This document shows, in pieces, positions 34,601-49,800 of a stretch of 64,000 bases of DNA. The translations under genes and the position numbers were made by a program. The DNA comes from Psoroptes ovis (taxonomy: Eukaryota; Arthropoda; Arachnida; Sarcoptiformes; Psoroptidae). The notes below the pieces were generated by a model, which searched no databases, was not told where the DNA came from, and saw only the letters and a list, made by a program, of their open reading frames with translations. How positions within the stretch are numbered: the stretch's first letter is position 1; every line of letters starts with the position of its first letter. The stretch spans positions 2,108,001-2,172,000 of the forward strand of contig PQWQ01000005.1 in the NCBI GenBank assembly GCA_002943765.1, in the 5' to 3' direction.

Positions 34601-37600
34601 AAAAGTTTCTTGGGGTTTCAAGTGAAATTCATGTTAAATTCATACAAGATTCATCTATTTTGGACGTAAATCATGTTTTTTTTTTGAATGTGAATCAAGC
34701 CTTGAATGTATTGCAAAACTTTCGAAGACAAATAATAACACTAATAAATAATCAAAAGCAAAAAAAGCAATCATTTTTTTTTTTTTTTGTATTTCTGTTC
34801 AAACATATATTTGTGTGAGATTTCAAGCTCTATTTTTGTGTTTTCACCAATTCACACTGTGTCTAGTACACATTTAGTTTAGTTTTGATTTGATTGAATA
34901 TTGATATTGTCGTCGTTTTATACATTGCGATACATACAAACATTGATATATCCGTGGTGTGTGTGTGTGTGTGTTTGTGTATACGTGTGAATACATATCC
35001 ATCTACCAACCAACACATATATGCATTGACTTGAATAAATATAACGAAATTGAAATTTATTCTTGTCAATTTTTTTCCATTTTCAGTTATTATTTCGCTT
35101 TGAATTAAGTGTGTCTACATAAGTCATAAGTCACCGGATTTTTTTCATTTCTTTGCTGGTTAAAACATATTGAAATACAAACGACAATAAACAACAACAA
35201 CAACAACAACAAATTTACTCAATCTTCTTCTTGTTGTTTTGATTCTTGACTCATCATTTGTTAGTTGATTTTCTACATTCAAAGTTTTGTTGAATTTTTT
35301 TTTTGGCAAAATTTTCAAGAAATCAAAACACCAGCACCGCCATCATCGCATTGCAGCTTGTAACAACAACATCATCATCATCAATGTGTGTTCAACATCT
35401 ATTATTTTAGGCAGCAAATAATGTTTATGATTTGTTATTTCAATGATAATCAACGATGATGATGATGATGATGATCAGATGATTTCAATGATGAAAGGAT
35501 TAAATTGAAGAATTATTCATTACTTGGAAAAGAATTATACGAACATATTTGTGTGTGTGTGTGTGTTTACGTATGAAATCATCAATTTTTTTTATTGTTT
35601 TGATTATTTACATATAAGATTTTGAATGAATATGAATATCAATCAATTGAATTGAATTTGAAGGGAATTAAATGTGTGTAAATGTATAAGATAAGAAGAC
35701 TTAGAAGACTTTGAAATATGTTTTTTTTGAATGTTTCAAATGTGTTTATGTTCAGCTCATCATCAACTCATTGCTTATCATCGAATACCTTTGAAAATTT
35801 CACATACAAAAATCATCTGAAATCTCAGTGAATCCATTGTACAAATATAATCAATCAATCAATCATCATTGAAAATGCACTGAAAATACCTTAAAACAAT
35901 AAACAAAACAAAAAATAAATAAATAAATATAAAAATTTCCTTGTAAAATTTTTTATTGTTTCAAATCGATTATCTTGTGTCGTTATTATCGTTATAAATA
36001 AGCCTACACACTCTAAATTGTTTCATTTTTTTCAGTGATTGAATTACAAACAAAAACATTTTTTTTTGTTTCTGCTGCCATTTGTAATACTCTATTAATT
36101 GTTATTGTCATCACCAGTATCAGTATCATCGACGTCGTCGTATTATTCATAATAAGATTCTATTCCATTTTGTCATTATTCATATCAATCAGCCAGATAT
36201 TAAGTGGAATACACCAACTCATACGACGACCAAGACGACATAACAACTAGCGAAAAAATCAAAAAAAAAAACAATAACCTAAACAACCAGTGATAATAAC
36301 ATACAACGACAAAATCTATCAAATAGAAAACTTGAAAAAACATTTGTAACAACATCTGTAATCGATCATCCGATCAATCAATCAATCATATAATTTTTAA
36401 AATAATTTTTCAAATTGAAAAATATTTGAAATTAATATGCAATCATCTTCATATTGATTATAATTTTCATTATCATAAATTGGAAACTATGAGAAAGAGA
36501 AATCATAAATAATAATAAATGATCAATATTTAATTTGAGTATTTTCAAATAAAATCTAAAATTTTCAATTGATAATTTTCATCATTTCTTATAATGATCA
36601 TCACTAAGTCATCATTTCAATTTTTTGATTTCGCCCAATGAATCAGCGATCAACAATTAAATACATCAAATCAATAAACAATTAATCATCATTTATCACA
36701 TGTGTTTATGTCTATGAAATTAGACTCAATAAATGCAATTAAATGCTATAAAATTTTAAGAAAATCAGAACACACAGAGAATCAAATGAATGAATCAATG
36801 AATTTATCAAATTATTCAAATGAAAACACTCAAATTGAAACTGAAACATTGAAATACCAGATAATTTTTAAAATTTTTCTTCTCCCTGTTTGACAAATTA
36901 AAATTTGAAATTTTATTTGAAATACAATACTCATATTTGTGTTTATAATAAACACAGTAAATACTTATGATGCTTATATGACTTGTGATACTTATATGAC
37001 ACTGATATTTTGCTTTGATGGAAATATTTTTTCAATTTTTTTCTTTAAGACAAAGTTTTAAATTACCATCTTTGAGTTTTCAAGGAAGATTTCTTGAAAT
37101 TTTAGATCATCAAATCATATTGAATTATATTGAACAGTGTTGAATTGTGTATTTGAAGCATCTTCTGTTTGATTTTGAACTATGAATTGTTTTCGGTTTG
37201 ATATTCAATCAACAAATCAACTGTTATCAAATCGACAAATTTTTTAAGAAAAATCAGATCTCAAATTTATCAATCATTGAATTACTATCTATCTATGAAT
37301 ATATTTCCATAATTTCAAATGTTCTTCATAATAATTTTCGACATTAACATCAAATAAACAACCGCAATTAAATAATCAATCAATCAATCAATTGGATTCG
37401 TTTTTGATTTTATTCGATAATATCAATCAATAGCACTGTTATTATTATTACTATGATAAGAAATTATTATCATTTCACATCGAAAATATATATTTGTTCC
37501 TTTATTTTAATTTTTATCAATTTTTCATCATTATTTTTTTCTTCAAATCAAATATATATAAGTGACAGCAATCTTCAGCCAATCAGCTATCAATATTCAT

Positions 37601-39479
37601 ACATCCAAAATCAACAATCTAACAAATCAAATTTAATCATATCGTACAATACACGTCGAATTTTTCATATTTTGATTTTTTTTCCTTCCACAAATCGATA
37701 CTTTGACTGATATTTTTGATTTTCAATCATTGATATAATCATTCAATATTTATCGATATCATCGTTGATATTCACGAAATAAATCAAAGAAATTCAAAAT
37801 ATTCGAAGAAATCCAAAAAAATGAACATTTAAATACTGACGACGATATCTCGGATATATTTCGTACAGATTTTCTACATCAATTCCTATTCATCACAGAA
37901 AAAAACATCATATATCACATCGTGTTTGTCTGTGTCTATGTGTTATTTATAGTCAAATATGAAATGAAATCTTCTTCATGAATGTGTCATCAAATCAAAT
38001 CACCGAAAGCATCAAAGCCATCATTGATTCATGCATACATCTAATTTCTATCATATTGAAATATTAATAATAATACATGCATAGATAATACAACATATTC
38101 ATGCCTTTACTTTATGTTTTTCTTCGGTTGTTCTTGTTGTTTTTCCATTCATTTTCCATTTTGAAATTCACATAAAAAATAAAGTAAAATGAAATGATGA
38201 ATAATCAGCTATAACAGCAGCAGCAACTTTGAAGATAATTGAAATATTGTTCAAAATAGAAATTATTCGTACAATCAACGTATTGAAATACTGAAAAACT
38301 GAAAAAAACAAAACAGAAATATCATTTTTTTTTGAGCACATTTGATCACATAATAATCATATGAATAATCATACAACAACAACAAAAAGAAATAATGATA
38401 ATAATTGAACAACAAACGACAGCAGCAGCAAATCATCAAATATTTATGTGAATTTTTATGAACATATCTCGGTGTATTTTGCCCAAGAAAAAATTGATTT
38501 GAAGACATTTTTTTTCTTGAAAATATATCAGAGTAATTGTTTCATATTTTGTTGGTGTGTTTGAGAGTTTTTGACGATTGATATATTTTTCAATTTGTTC
38601 AGCTTCAATTTCCATCCATCCATCCATTTGTTTATTTTCGGCAAAATTTCATTCAATATTTATTCGAAGAAAATCAAAGAAATAACGAAGACAAAACTTT
38701 CATTCATTCATTTTGTGCCCAAATTCATTTTCCAATTTCAATTTTTTTTTCTTGAATTGTTTTCGTATGTGAAGCAATAATAATTATAAAAAAAAATCCA
38801 ATCATCATCATATGAAAATCCATGCCATTTCTAGCGATTATTATAAAATAACTGAGATGATGATTTGTTTATTTGTTTGTTTATGAACAGCGAGACTGAG
38901 AGAAACGCTTCAATCGTCAATTTCTGCTTTCAATTTTTTCTTCAATTTTTCTTCAATTTCTCGGCTCATAATAATCTCAAAATAATCTTCGATATATCTC
39001 TTCGATACACTTTCTACCCGATTGTCATATCTTAATTATTATTGTTTCAATTATTTCAATTATTATTTGGATAATAATTCATCAATTTTCCATAGTTTTT
39101 TTTTCTATGTGGAAAAACTAAAATATTGAATACAAAACAAAGACAGACACACAGTGAAATTGAGCTTTCATAAATATAAATAATAATAATACAAATTTTC
39201 TTCCTTTCTTTCGTTTGTTCATTTTTGTTCTTTCGTTCATCAAACCAATGATTCATCATTTCAATTCATTTCCATTTATATTTCAATTCATTCATAAATA
39301 ATAATAATAATAATAATAAATCATTCATTTATATATCTCAGCATACATAAATAATAAAGTCACAATTATAACAATAATAATTGAAGAAATTTTTGACAAA
39401 AATCATTTAAAAATAGCCTGAAATATTAACTTGAAAATTTCAATAAATACAAATAAATAATAATAATAATAATACAAAA

Positions 39480-40031
39480 ATGCGTGAATATAAAGTTGTC
39501 GTTTTGGGCAGTGGTGGTGTCGGTAAATCAGCGCTAACGGTACAATTTGTATCGGGTGCATTTATGGAAAAATATGATCCAACAATTGAAGATTTTTATC
39601 GAAAAGAAATTGAAGTTGATGGTAGTCCTTGTGTACTGGAAATACTAGATACAGCCGGTACAGAACAATTTGCATCGATGCGCGATTTATATATAAAAAA
39701 TGGACAAGGTTTTGTTGTTGTTTATTCGATAACGTGCCATCAAACATTTCAAGATATTAGAAATATGAAAGAACAAATTGTTCGAGTGAAAGGTAGTGAT
39801 CGTGTACCAATATTATTAGTTGGTAATAAAGTTGATATTGAACATCAACGTGAAGTATCGAAACAAGAGGGCATTACATTAGCACAGATATGGAATGCAC
39901 CATTTATGGAAGCATCAGCTAAAAGTCGTCATAATGTTAATGAAGTATTCGCTGAAATCGTCAGAGAAATGAGCTATAATTCACAAAAAGAAAAACCTAA
40001 TTATTGTTGTAATGGTTGTACGATTATTTAA
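39480..40031 (+). CDS. RAP2: Ras-related GTPase Rap2
   Basis: One uninterrupted exon, 183 residues, the normal Rap2 length. A membrane-anchored molecular switch that signals to cytoskeleton and adhesion. G1 GSGGVGKS with Gly12; switch I YDPTIEDFYRKEI, where Phe39 separates Rap2 from Rap1 (Ser39); G3 DTAGTEQF with Thr61; NKVD; SAKS. The C-terminus has CC then CTII, a CAAX box whose final Ile predicts geranylgeranylation, with the nearby cysteines as palmitoylation candidates. Downstream, AATAAA occurs within about 40 bp of the stop. No coding intron, so a retrocopy origin is possible, but there is no target duplication and the protein is intact. It is isolated in a very gene-poor stretch. Confidence 0.95.
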   Translation: MREYKVVVLGSGGVGKSALTVQFVSGAFMEKYDPTIEDFYRKEIEVDGSPCVLEILDTAGTEQFASMRDLYIKNGQGFVVVYSITCHQTFQDIRNMKEQIVRVKGSDRVPILLVGNKVDIEHQREVSKQEGITLAQIWNAPFMEASAKSRHNVNEVFAEIVREMSYNSQKEKPNYCCNGCTII

Positions 40032-43000
40032 TATTAATTCAAAAAAACAAAAAAAAATAAATAAAATTCAATTTTTTTAAATATTTTTTATATAAATATA
40101 AATATGAATTATAAATAATTATAAATTTATAAATAAATTTTCATTTTTATTATTATCCATTTATTAATTACAAAGAAATATACAAATTTTCTTTTCTTTT
40201 TTTTGTCATTTTTATAAATTACAAATTTGATATAATTGTATACAAATCACAAAAACATGAACATGAACAAACATTTACATTTTACATATATATAAATATT
40301 GAATATTGAATACAGCACATAATTCATAATACAAAATATACATTATATTATTATGATAATTACACATTATCAATTATCAATTATTGTAATAATTTCAATA
40401 TTAAAAAAAAATTGAATTGAATTTTAAAATGGATTGACGTTTTATTGAATGAATTCAATATAAAAAATTCATTTTTGATCATGTTTGAGCGATTTAATTT
40501 CTAAGTCGATTCCGTCAAATTCTTTCGAAGAAGAATGACGTTGACACGTACATTTTTGATGCACGTGTATTTATCTAATTCACGTGTAATGAATGTATGA
40601 TGATTCATTCATTTATTTCGAAGAGATAAATGCAAATAATAACGCTATACATTACAATTCATTGAAATGCAAACAATTTAATCCGATCCATTTAATTTTA
40701 GAATGAAAATTAATAAATTGTCCATGAAAGATTTAAAAGTTTTAAATTAGATTCAATTCAAAAAATTAATTCAATTCAATTTATTCCAAAAAATTATCAT
40801 TCCAAACTCCATGTAATCATCACAATCATCAACAACAGCAAAAATAACATGGAGTTATCACCATCAAGCTATCATCATCATTCATTGTTGAGTGAATGTG
40901 GCCACTTTGTATTATTTATTTTACATTTATTACATTACAAATATGATACAATACTTATGAATTGAATTTAAATGATGGCATGGCATGGCTTGATTTACAT
41001 TATATCATTATTATTATCGTTGAAATTTAATTTTTTTTTCAAAGATTTCATCAAGTCTGTTCCATAACAAAGTCTATGGGATTTTTTTCGAAATGTTTGT
41101 TTGTTTTCGTTGAAATCTTTGAATTGTAAATCACACACGTGGTAGTATTGTGAAATGAATTCACAATTGAAATTAAAATTTCAAAATTTTTAATTTAGAT
41201 TTCAATTGAATCAGTCCGAATCTTATCAACAACGACAACAGCGATGGCCTTATTGAGATGAAATAATTATTATCTTTGAAAATGAGCAAAGAAGAAGAAG
41301 AAGAACAACGAATACTTGTTTCATAATTCAAAGTAAATGAAATTATCATTGAACAAAAATGTAAAATGACATGAATGATGAATGATATTAATGATATGAA
41401 TGAATGAATGATGAATGACCATAAGAAAATTGAAATTGAAATTATTTCCAATTTCACTTCTCCACCTTGTGATATATTGACACAGCTTGGACACACATAA
41501 ATGTGTACGAATAATTTTTAATAATTTTCAAATTGATTAATTACAAATTAATTAATGAATCATCGAAATTACCTAGAATGAATTCGTACTCAGGTACGAA
41601 TGAATAGAAAAGTGAAATCATCGTTTTGATAAACCTGAAATTTATTATAATTGATTCAAATCAATTTTCAATCTAATTGATTCAATTGATTGATTGATTT
41701 GATTTTGGCTCAAAATTTTTATTCTTCTCAAAATTTTTTCTTATCCGAAAATTTTTCCATTTTGAAAAATTGGAAAAATTCGAAAATTCCCAATGGCCAA
41801 TCAATCAAATCGATCATAATAATCATAATTGTATTGATCATTTTTCAACTTTTCCAATGTGAAAAATTTGAAATGTAATTCAAAAATTTTGTTCAATTGA
41901 ATTAAAATTGAATTGAATTAAATTTGATCCGATTTTTTGGCATTTCTCACTGCTTCGAATCAATGTTTCCGATCCATTATTATTATCAATTTGACATGTT
42001 TTGATTGATGGACAAATTTTCTCTTATTGTTCTTTGTGATTTGATTTATGATAAGCGTTATTATTTTTTTTTTTTTTTGTTTCTTCGGACAAACAAAAAT
42101 CAAATCAATGACCGTTTGTCTTGTGTCCGGAATGGTGGAATGATCGAAATTGTCCAAATGGCGATGGAATCATCAAAATTGCTGGCTTCGCTGTCGAATG
42201 TTGTCGTTGCTGCCGATCGTTGCGATACGTTTTAAGCATTTGGAACGCAAAATTACCGAATCAATGATGACACACCAAGAATCAGCGTCCAGCTTGTCAT
42301 AGGACCCTACCTTTGATTTGATCTTTGACGATGAAAATTAGCGAGAAGATTAGTCAATGATCAATTCAATTCAATCGATAATTTTCCAATTCGAATCTAT
42401 TTCAAGTAAATGATCAATTCAATCGTATATTTCCATGTATTCAACAAAATGACAATGACCTTGTTGTAATGATTATTATTACGTCTGTTTGAAATATTTA
42501 TGTATTCAATAAAAGCTATTTCCAAATCTATTAATGGTCAAATATGTCCATATCATTATGAGTATTGAATTGAATAAATTTGCAAAATGAATGTATCAAT
42601 GTATTTAATGTATTCACACAGACAAACAATATACAAAGATAGAAATGCATCGATTAAGGCCATGAACGATTGTGTGTGTGTGTGTGTGGATTCAAGTGTA
42701 CATTGATATTGTAATCAATGTAATTTAAATACACAAAGTTTAACCCTTTGCATTCGACAGGTGTTGATTAAGCTCTACGATCATCATGATTTTCTCTTCG
42801 TTGTCCATTGTAATGAATGCATTGATATTCAACGAGTTTTTTTCAAATGTTTCAACAACAACAACAACAACAACATCATTTTGACCAAACCATATTTGGT
42901 CAAAAATGTTTTCAAATTTCAAAAAAAAGTGAAATTGATTTTTTGTTTGAATTTAATACTCTTTGATGTTGCTGATGCTGTTGTTGTTGTTGTGTGAATG

Positions 43001-43825
43001 TACTTAAATCAAATCAAAAAAATTTTAAAATTAACTAAATTGAATTTCGATTGCGTCATATGATCAGATGAGATTTAAATTTTTAAAAATTTCAAAATTT
43101 ATGAAAAATTTTCAAAAATTTTGAAGCAAAATCTGTGATCAATCAGGTGTGAATCAAAGGTAAATCAACCGTATTTAAATTGACAATTCATAAAAATACG
43201 TCTAATTGTCAAAATATCTTTGCGAACACCTTTTTCCTTCTATTCAAAGGATTTAAAATTTCAATCTTTTTTCTAAGACCTCAGCTTATTTCCATCGATT
43301 TTTAAAAATTTCTTTGATAATTTTTACCTTTCACTTTTACCAAATCAAATTTTTAAAAATGTGAGACTTTTTGATTCGTGGCCAAAGTCAAAGAAAAATT
43401 TCGATTTTGCTGGATGAATTTCAATAATATCACAATCTCCAGATTCACCAAAAAATGTTCTGGATTTATTTTGTCAAGAAATTTGGGTATTTTTTGCAGT
43501 GAATAAATGAACAAATAATTTTGAAAGGACTATTCAAATCAACCATTTTCGCATAGAAGATAATTGATTTTTCATTCAAATTAAACATGTAAAACATTGA
43601 AGATTATTTTTTGATCAATAATCATTCATTGATTCAATGCATCTAAATACAAAGCCAATAGATAAAAATAGAAAATTTTTAATTCAATCAATCAATCAAA
43701 TGATTGATTGATTGATTGATTATTGATTAAATAATGTACATAATTTGGGGAAAATTCACTTTTTTCCCCCCAAAAAAATGTTTACATCCATGTCAACATG
43801 TTTATTGATACACGTTTCATTATTC

Positions 43826-43858
<33 letters not shown>

Positions 43859-46800
43859 ATTCAATTTTATTGAATTCAATTTGATTGAATACTGAAAATG
43901 ATCCAAGTTTTCTTTGTTTGTTGGACTTCGAAACAAAATTTGTTCCAATCACGAAATCTTTTCAAAACAACAATCATTTTATGATCAATAAAGATAATAA
44001 GATAATGGCCATCATCATCATCATCATCATCAACAGCATACGAACGAACGAATCGATCAATCATATTAAGTCGTGCATCGATTTTGTAATTTGGCTTGTT
44101 TGTGTTCGATCATAATAATCAAAAGTGGTAATCGATGATTTTTTCTATTGTTGATCATTGTTGATCATTGCTTATTGCTTGCTTGCTTTACACACACGAT
44201 TATCATTGTAATTTGATGAAATTGAATTTCAGATTTCAGCTTTTATTATTGTTTGGTTCCGAATGATGATGGCTAATGATGGAAATGATTAAGTGAAAAA
44301 TGATTTTTTCTTTTCATTTTTTGCATCTTTCAATCAATTAAATTAGTCAAAGATTATTTTTGGACAAATTGAATGATCTTTGAATTTCATGGATGCAAAT
44401 TTTTGCCTTGGAAAGCCATGCGATGCGAAATGGCCAATTTGGAAATGATTTGGCTGATTATTTCTCCTGAATCACCGATTCCAAACTATTCATAGAAACA
44501 TCGTGCTTGATGAAATCAAAGTGGAAAGGTGAATATTTTCAATTTTCAAAGGTGATTGACAAAATTATCAGTAAAATTACAATCGTCGAAGCATCGATGG
44601 TCATCTTTGGTGATGGTGATCATTATTGATGATGATTGCAGCGATGATCAATGATGATCAACGATGATGACTTGACAATCTTTGGAAATGACCAGGTCGT
44701 AGTGTTTGATTTTCGACCGCATCAATGAAAAATGAACCAAACAAACACTTGAAGACCTTTTGAAAGATATTTTCGAACGATTTTATTCAAGAAAAAAAAT
44801 TCAGAGATAATGAAAATGATTGAGTTGATCTTTGTAGGAATATTAAGTCACGAAAATGATTTTTGAAAAGGTCCCCAGCTAATAATTTATGTGCTGATTG
44901 ACTCATATTGGAAACATTATTTGAAGCACACAGTCAGACACACACGTTGAACATTATCATTATTGCCGCATCCGTATTTATTTTGCATCAACACCAACAT
45001 CGACAACTACATCATCATCATCATCATCATTACCATCTTAATCATTATCATTAACAGTGTTAAATCATTAAAATATATCCATGAGTGTATGTCTCGTATC
45101 TATTAACATATAATGATGATTTAAATTTTGCTTCATGATCATAAAACAAAGAAATCCATTCATTCATTTATTCGTTGATTCATTCATTCATTCATTTATT
45201 CGTTGATTCATTCATTAATACTCAATAATACACCATTGAATCATTATTATTACATAATTTAAATGATTCACAGGAAGGAAGCCTTTTAAAACAACAGAAA
45301 ACAATGATGATAATGTTTGACTTGCAAATATCAACACACATTTTACACGTTTTGAACCTCGAACGTTGATTTTCTCTGTTTGAGAATCGTCATGATCTTA
45401 TGATGATCATCATTATCATTATCAGTATTCAACGATGATAATTTCCAAAAAGCTAATTTGCTTTCGTTGATTATGATTCAATGTGTTTGAGTCGAAAAAT
45501 TGAGACAAAGATGAAGACAAATATTATTCAGAATCATTATCTCGTGTCTATTATCATTAATGAAACGAAACGAAACGAGAAATAATGATGAAATCATTAT
45601 GATCCATTATCATTATCAATAAATTATGTTTTAGCACGTTTTCATTGAGATATTTTTCGAAAAATTTTGGATTGAAAATTCAATTTCATTAATTTATATT
45701 GGAAATTCAATGATTAATATGTTTATTTATTCCATTCATTCATTAATATGTTCGTTAATATGTTCACGATGATCGAGAGTACGTGCCACATGCATTTGAT
45801 AATGAGCTTCGATGTTGTTGTATGTCGATTATACGTTCGTTTCTTCATTTGAAATAATGCATCCGATTCGGAAAAAAGTAAATCGAATTATCATTCATTG
45901 AATGATAATCGATCGATTGATATTAGTGTAAAGAGGCAAATAGTTAATAGAAATAGATGTGAACAATTTGTAATAATTTGTAATTCAATTTCGCATTCGA
46001 AAAGGGTTCCAACGATTCCATTATCTAATGAAGATATAATTTCACAAGAATCTAATCGAAGTTCGAGAGAATCTAATTGAATTTCGGAAGAATTTCAATT
46101 AAATTTGAATTCAACGAACAAAGAATTATCGTCATTAAGGCTTTCGCCTTCATGAAATGCACCGATCATCATCAAGGAAAACGAATCGTCGGTATTTTTC
46201 TTATTTAATTTGTTACCATTTCACCATCGATTCACACGGAAATCAAATGATTTCAGAATCGATTGTCATTTCTATGCCATTAAATAAGCCATCAAATTGA
46301 ATTGTGATGATGATTCAAAGATTTTCAAAACTTTAAATTTCGCAAAAAAATTCAAATGTATTCAAAAATTCAAAGCCAAACGATTGAATATCGATTTGAT
46401 TGATTCTACTGTTGATAATGATCGTATTGATCCGTAATGATCATCATCATCATTATCATTGAATGAAGGAAGTGAATTTTTTTTTTATTTCTGAATAAAT
46501 GATTTCAACCATTTTTCAATGATTAGACGTTACGCAAAGCAGAAAGCAAATGGAAAATCATGATCAGCCAATTATAAATGATCAATGATTGATTATCAAT
46601 AATATAACATTGAATAAATAAACATTAAGTAAACCATTTGAGTGAATCATTTGAGCAATATTTGAGTAGCATTGAAATCTTTGTACTTATTTATTTTGAT
46701 CTGATGATTTTCAATTGAAAAATCAATGAAATTTCTCCATAATTCAATTAAATCAAGTTGATTTGAATGTTTAAATCAATCATTTTGTACTAATGATCAT

Positions 46801-49800
46801 TTGTATAATGGACAATTTGTCCGAAATTTGTTCTTCGTATCTTGCTGATATCGTTTTTCAATATCAGATCGTTTACTCGTTTGTTTACCATGAACAAGAT
46901 GCTGTTCTAATGCTGAGTATTCTAATAGATTTTTAATGGACAAAGCCAAAAAACTGTTGTTAATCATTGATGATAATGATGATGATTCAATGCGTTCAGA
47001 AGCGTTCTGATTCAATTCGAAAAACTTCAAATATTTGTTTATCTTGATATTCAAAGAGAAAAATCAATGATTATCGATTGTCCATTGTTAATAATTTTGC
47101 CATCATTATTCTGTTGTACAATTTCTGTACAACGAATGACAATTCAACTGTTGTCAATCGTTGTTGTTCTTGAGAACATATCGATCGATTGGTTTCCTAT
47201 CTTCTCTTTTGGCTGATGATGATCATCTCATGAATTCAATTCATCAAATCAATAGTTTTTGATTTGAATAAATAAACAAAATCAATCAATGTTTATTTGT
47301 ATGTTTGTTTGTGTTTGATTCAAATCGACTGTGTGTTCAATGAATTCAATTATCAATCCATTTTCAATCATGTTTTGGTTAAATGAACCAAAAATTATCC
47401 TTTATCGTTTGCCCACTTCAGAGTCGTACAATTACTTCGATTAGAGTGAATTAAATGGCTATCAGTGAATTAAATAGATTCAAATTATAATAATTCGATC
47501 ATCATCATCATAATCATCATTGATGCTCTTGAATAATTTACCATTTAATTGTGCTTCAGATTATGTTACCATTTACCATCATTATCATTGTTTGAAATGT
47601 TAAACATGTTCGAACATATTTGAAAACTGTGGTTTTCAAATATTAACTCGAGGATTTCCCTTGGCTATTTGGAATTTTTTGTTGATCCAACAATCAACAA
47701 TACATCAATTTTGAATCCATCATTGTTGGATTCATAAGAAAATAATAGATTGAGTGGCCATCGATGATGGTCGGATATCGAAATTATTGAAATTCAAATT
47801 GAATTAATTTTAATTATTGACAGGCGTCATTAGCCATCATCAGCGATGATGATGATGATAATTAAAATATATTTTTGTACCAAATTTACATTATTAATAA
47901 TGTATTAACTTTATTAATAAATGATGTGATGATCATTTGATGATGATGACCATGAAACATGGACCATAGATTATCACATCAAAGATTATCATTATTAATA
48001 TCATTATCAATGTTCATAAATAATCTTCATAATGGAAAATGCATTAATTTTCAATGTTTAACGCTCGATTTCAATGTATCGATACAGCATTACAAAAATG
48101 TTTCCACGGCAAAAATTAACGGCATATTTAATGTTATAATTTTAATTGATGATCGCCTAAAGGTGTAATAAGATGTATAAGTCTACGATAGTCGTAAATA
48201 CATGGAAATACATATTTTTTCTATTTCAAAAACATCAAGTCACGATATTGCATTTCATTTTAAATCATATAATGTTATCCAATCCAATGTATCCATAAAA
48301 AATATTATGAAAATTCATTTCAATTTGCCCGAAGCAAATCATTTAAATCATTTTAATCATAATTAAAAATGATATTTATGATTCTTTGACAAAGAATTAT
48401 ATTTTTTTTTTTTTTTTTTTGATTGAATCATTGAACATATCATAAAATATATATGAACATGTGAATTGAATTTTTGATTGAAATCATAATTACTTTTCAC
48501 CCTTATTATTACTGTCATAATTATTTACATAAATAAGATGAAAATTCAACTCTAAAATCATTCAACCATATATAACAATTCATGAAAATGATTTTGATGA
48601 TATACAATCATATACTATACAATCTTACAAGACACGGTATTAAGAACAGAATTTTAATTTAAATCTTTCTAAGGAATTAATTTGAATCAATTGCGTGAAT
48701 ATTACGCTTCGAACACACACGATTCTTTGAGTCTTAAAATTTCGCGAAGTTCAACTTTCTAAATATCACCCGATTCGGGTGCTTGATTTTGGTTTGGTTC
48801 GGGGCATGATTTTGATCTGATTCGAGGATGCTACGGTTTCAGGATTCCCTAGACATCCAGGAATTCTGGCCCACGGGAACCCTCTAAGTATTATGTTGAG
48901 TTTCATTGAGTTATTCTCATTTTTTGCCTGCCAAAAATTCTGGTTTCAGTGATTCGGGAAGAAAAAGCGAATCCTTCGGAAAAATCATTTCATCTACGAA
49001 ACAATTTTGTAAGCTGTCAATACTCAAACAATTGAAATCAAAGATTTTGAAACAGATTCGGCTGTGAATGTATTGAATGCATCAAACGTGTTCGATGATC
49101 AATGGAAAATTAATTTCGCGGAGCAAGAAAAAAAATCAATTGTTTTCGAGTATGAAGAATGAGGAAACATGAAAAAAGTTTCAAAAACTTTTTTTCGGGT
49201 TTTGGTTTTGTTCAAAATCAATTTTGATCTCCTTAACCATCACCATTGAAAATCAATGAATGAATCGATTGATTATTTGTGAAAACCACAAAATTCTTGT
49301 GAATTCTTGACTCAAAACACACAAGATTTTTTTTCCTGGTAACCAAGATGTAACATTCACACACCCGAATTCCTTTACAATAATTTATGTAATCACCTCG
49401 GAAGAAGAACAGAGAATTTTCGAACAACAAAAAACCGAAAACCAATCGATTATCAATTGATGGAACCATGATTATTACCGAAATTTTTAATTAAAATTTT
49501 TGAGGTTTCGAAATTCGTTTCAACACACGATGGGTGGCTGTGATTTGTCGATGGTAATTTTTGATTTTTTTTGATTTGATTCCTCTCAAATTATCGAAAA
49601 TTAAATGATTTTCTCTCCTCTTCGTTCTGATTTCGAGCCATTTCTTTCTTGAATCGGAGGCTCGAAGAACCGAAAAAGCCATAAGAATCGATAGTAAGAC
49701 TATAAGAATCCCTGATAAGTGATAAGAATCGACGAGAATCGAGCCCGAAAAAAACCATTAAAAAGGTGCAAAATAATAAAAATAAACGATCGACTAAGAA

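Larger units (their letters stand above)
23502..39479. other. 16 kb without recognisable genes, upstream of Rap2
   Basis: AT-rich sequence with scattered short ORFs of no recognisable family. It holds the three small DNA transposons annotated separately, microsatellites ((AAT)n near 25912-25936, (TG)n at 33966-33984, 34957-34974 and 35551-35566, (GAT)n near 35455-35475), a GGTCCATT-type tandem repeat at about 29097-29155, and a direct repeat of about 22 bp (AATAAATTGATTCAATGTGT) at about 29209 and 29262. It may contain Rap2 5' UTR exons, enhancers or lncRNAs, none identifiable here. Confidence 0.45.

Noticed and set aside
36035..36250. Hydrophobic ORF in the gene-poor region
   Set aside because: Ile/Ser composition is what AT-rich DNA yields by chance; no family pattern or splice support.
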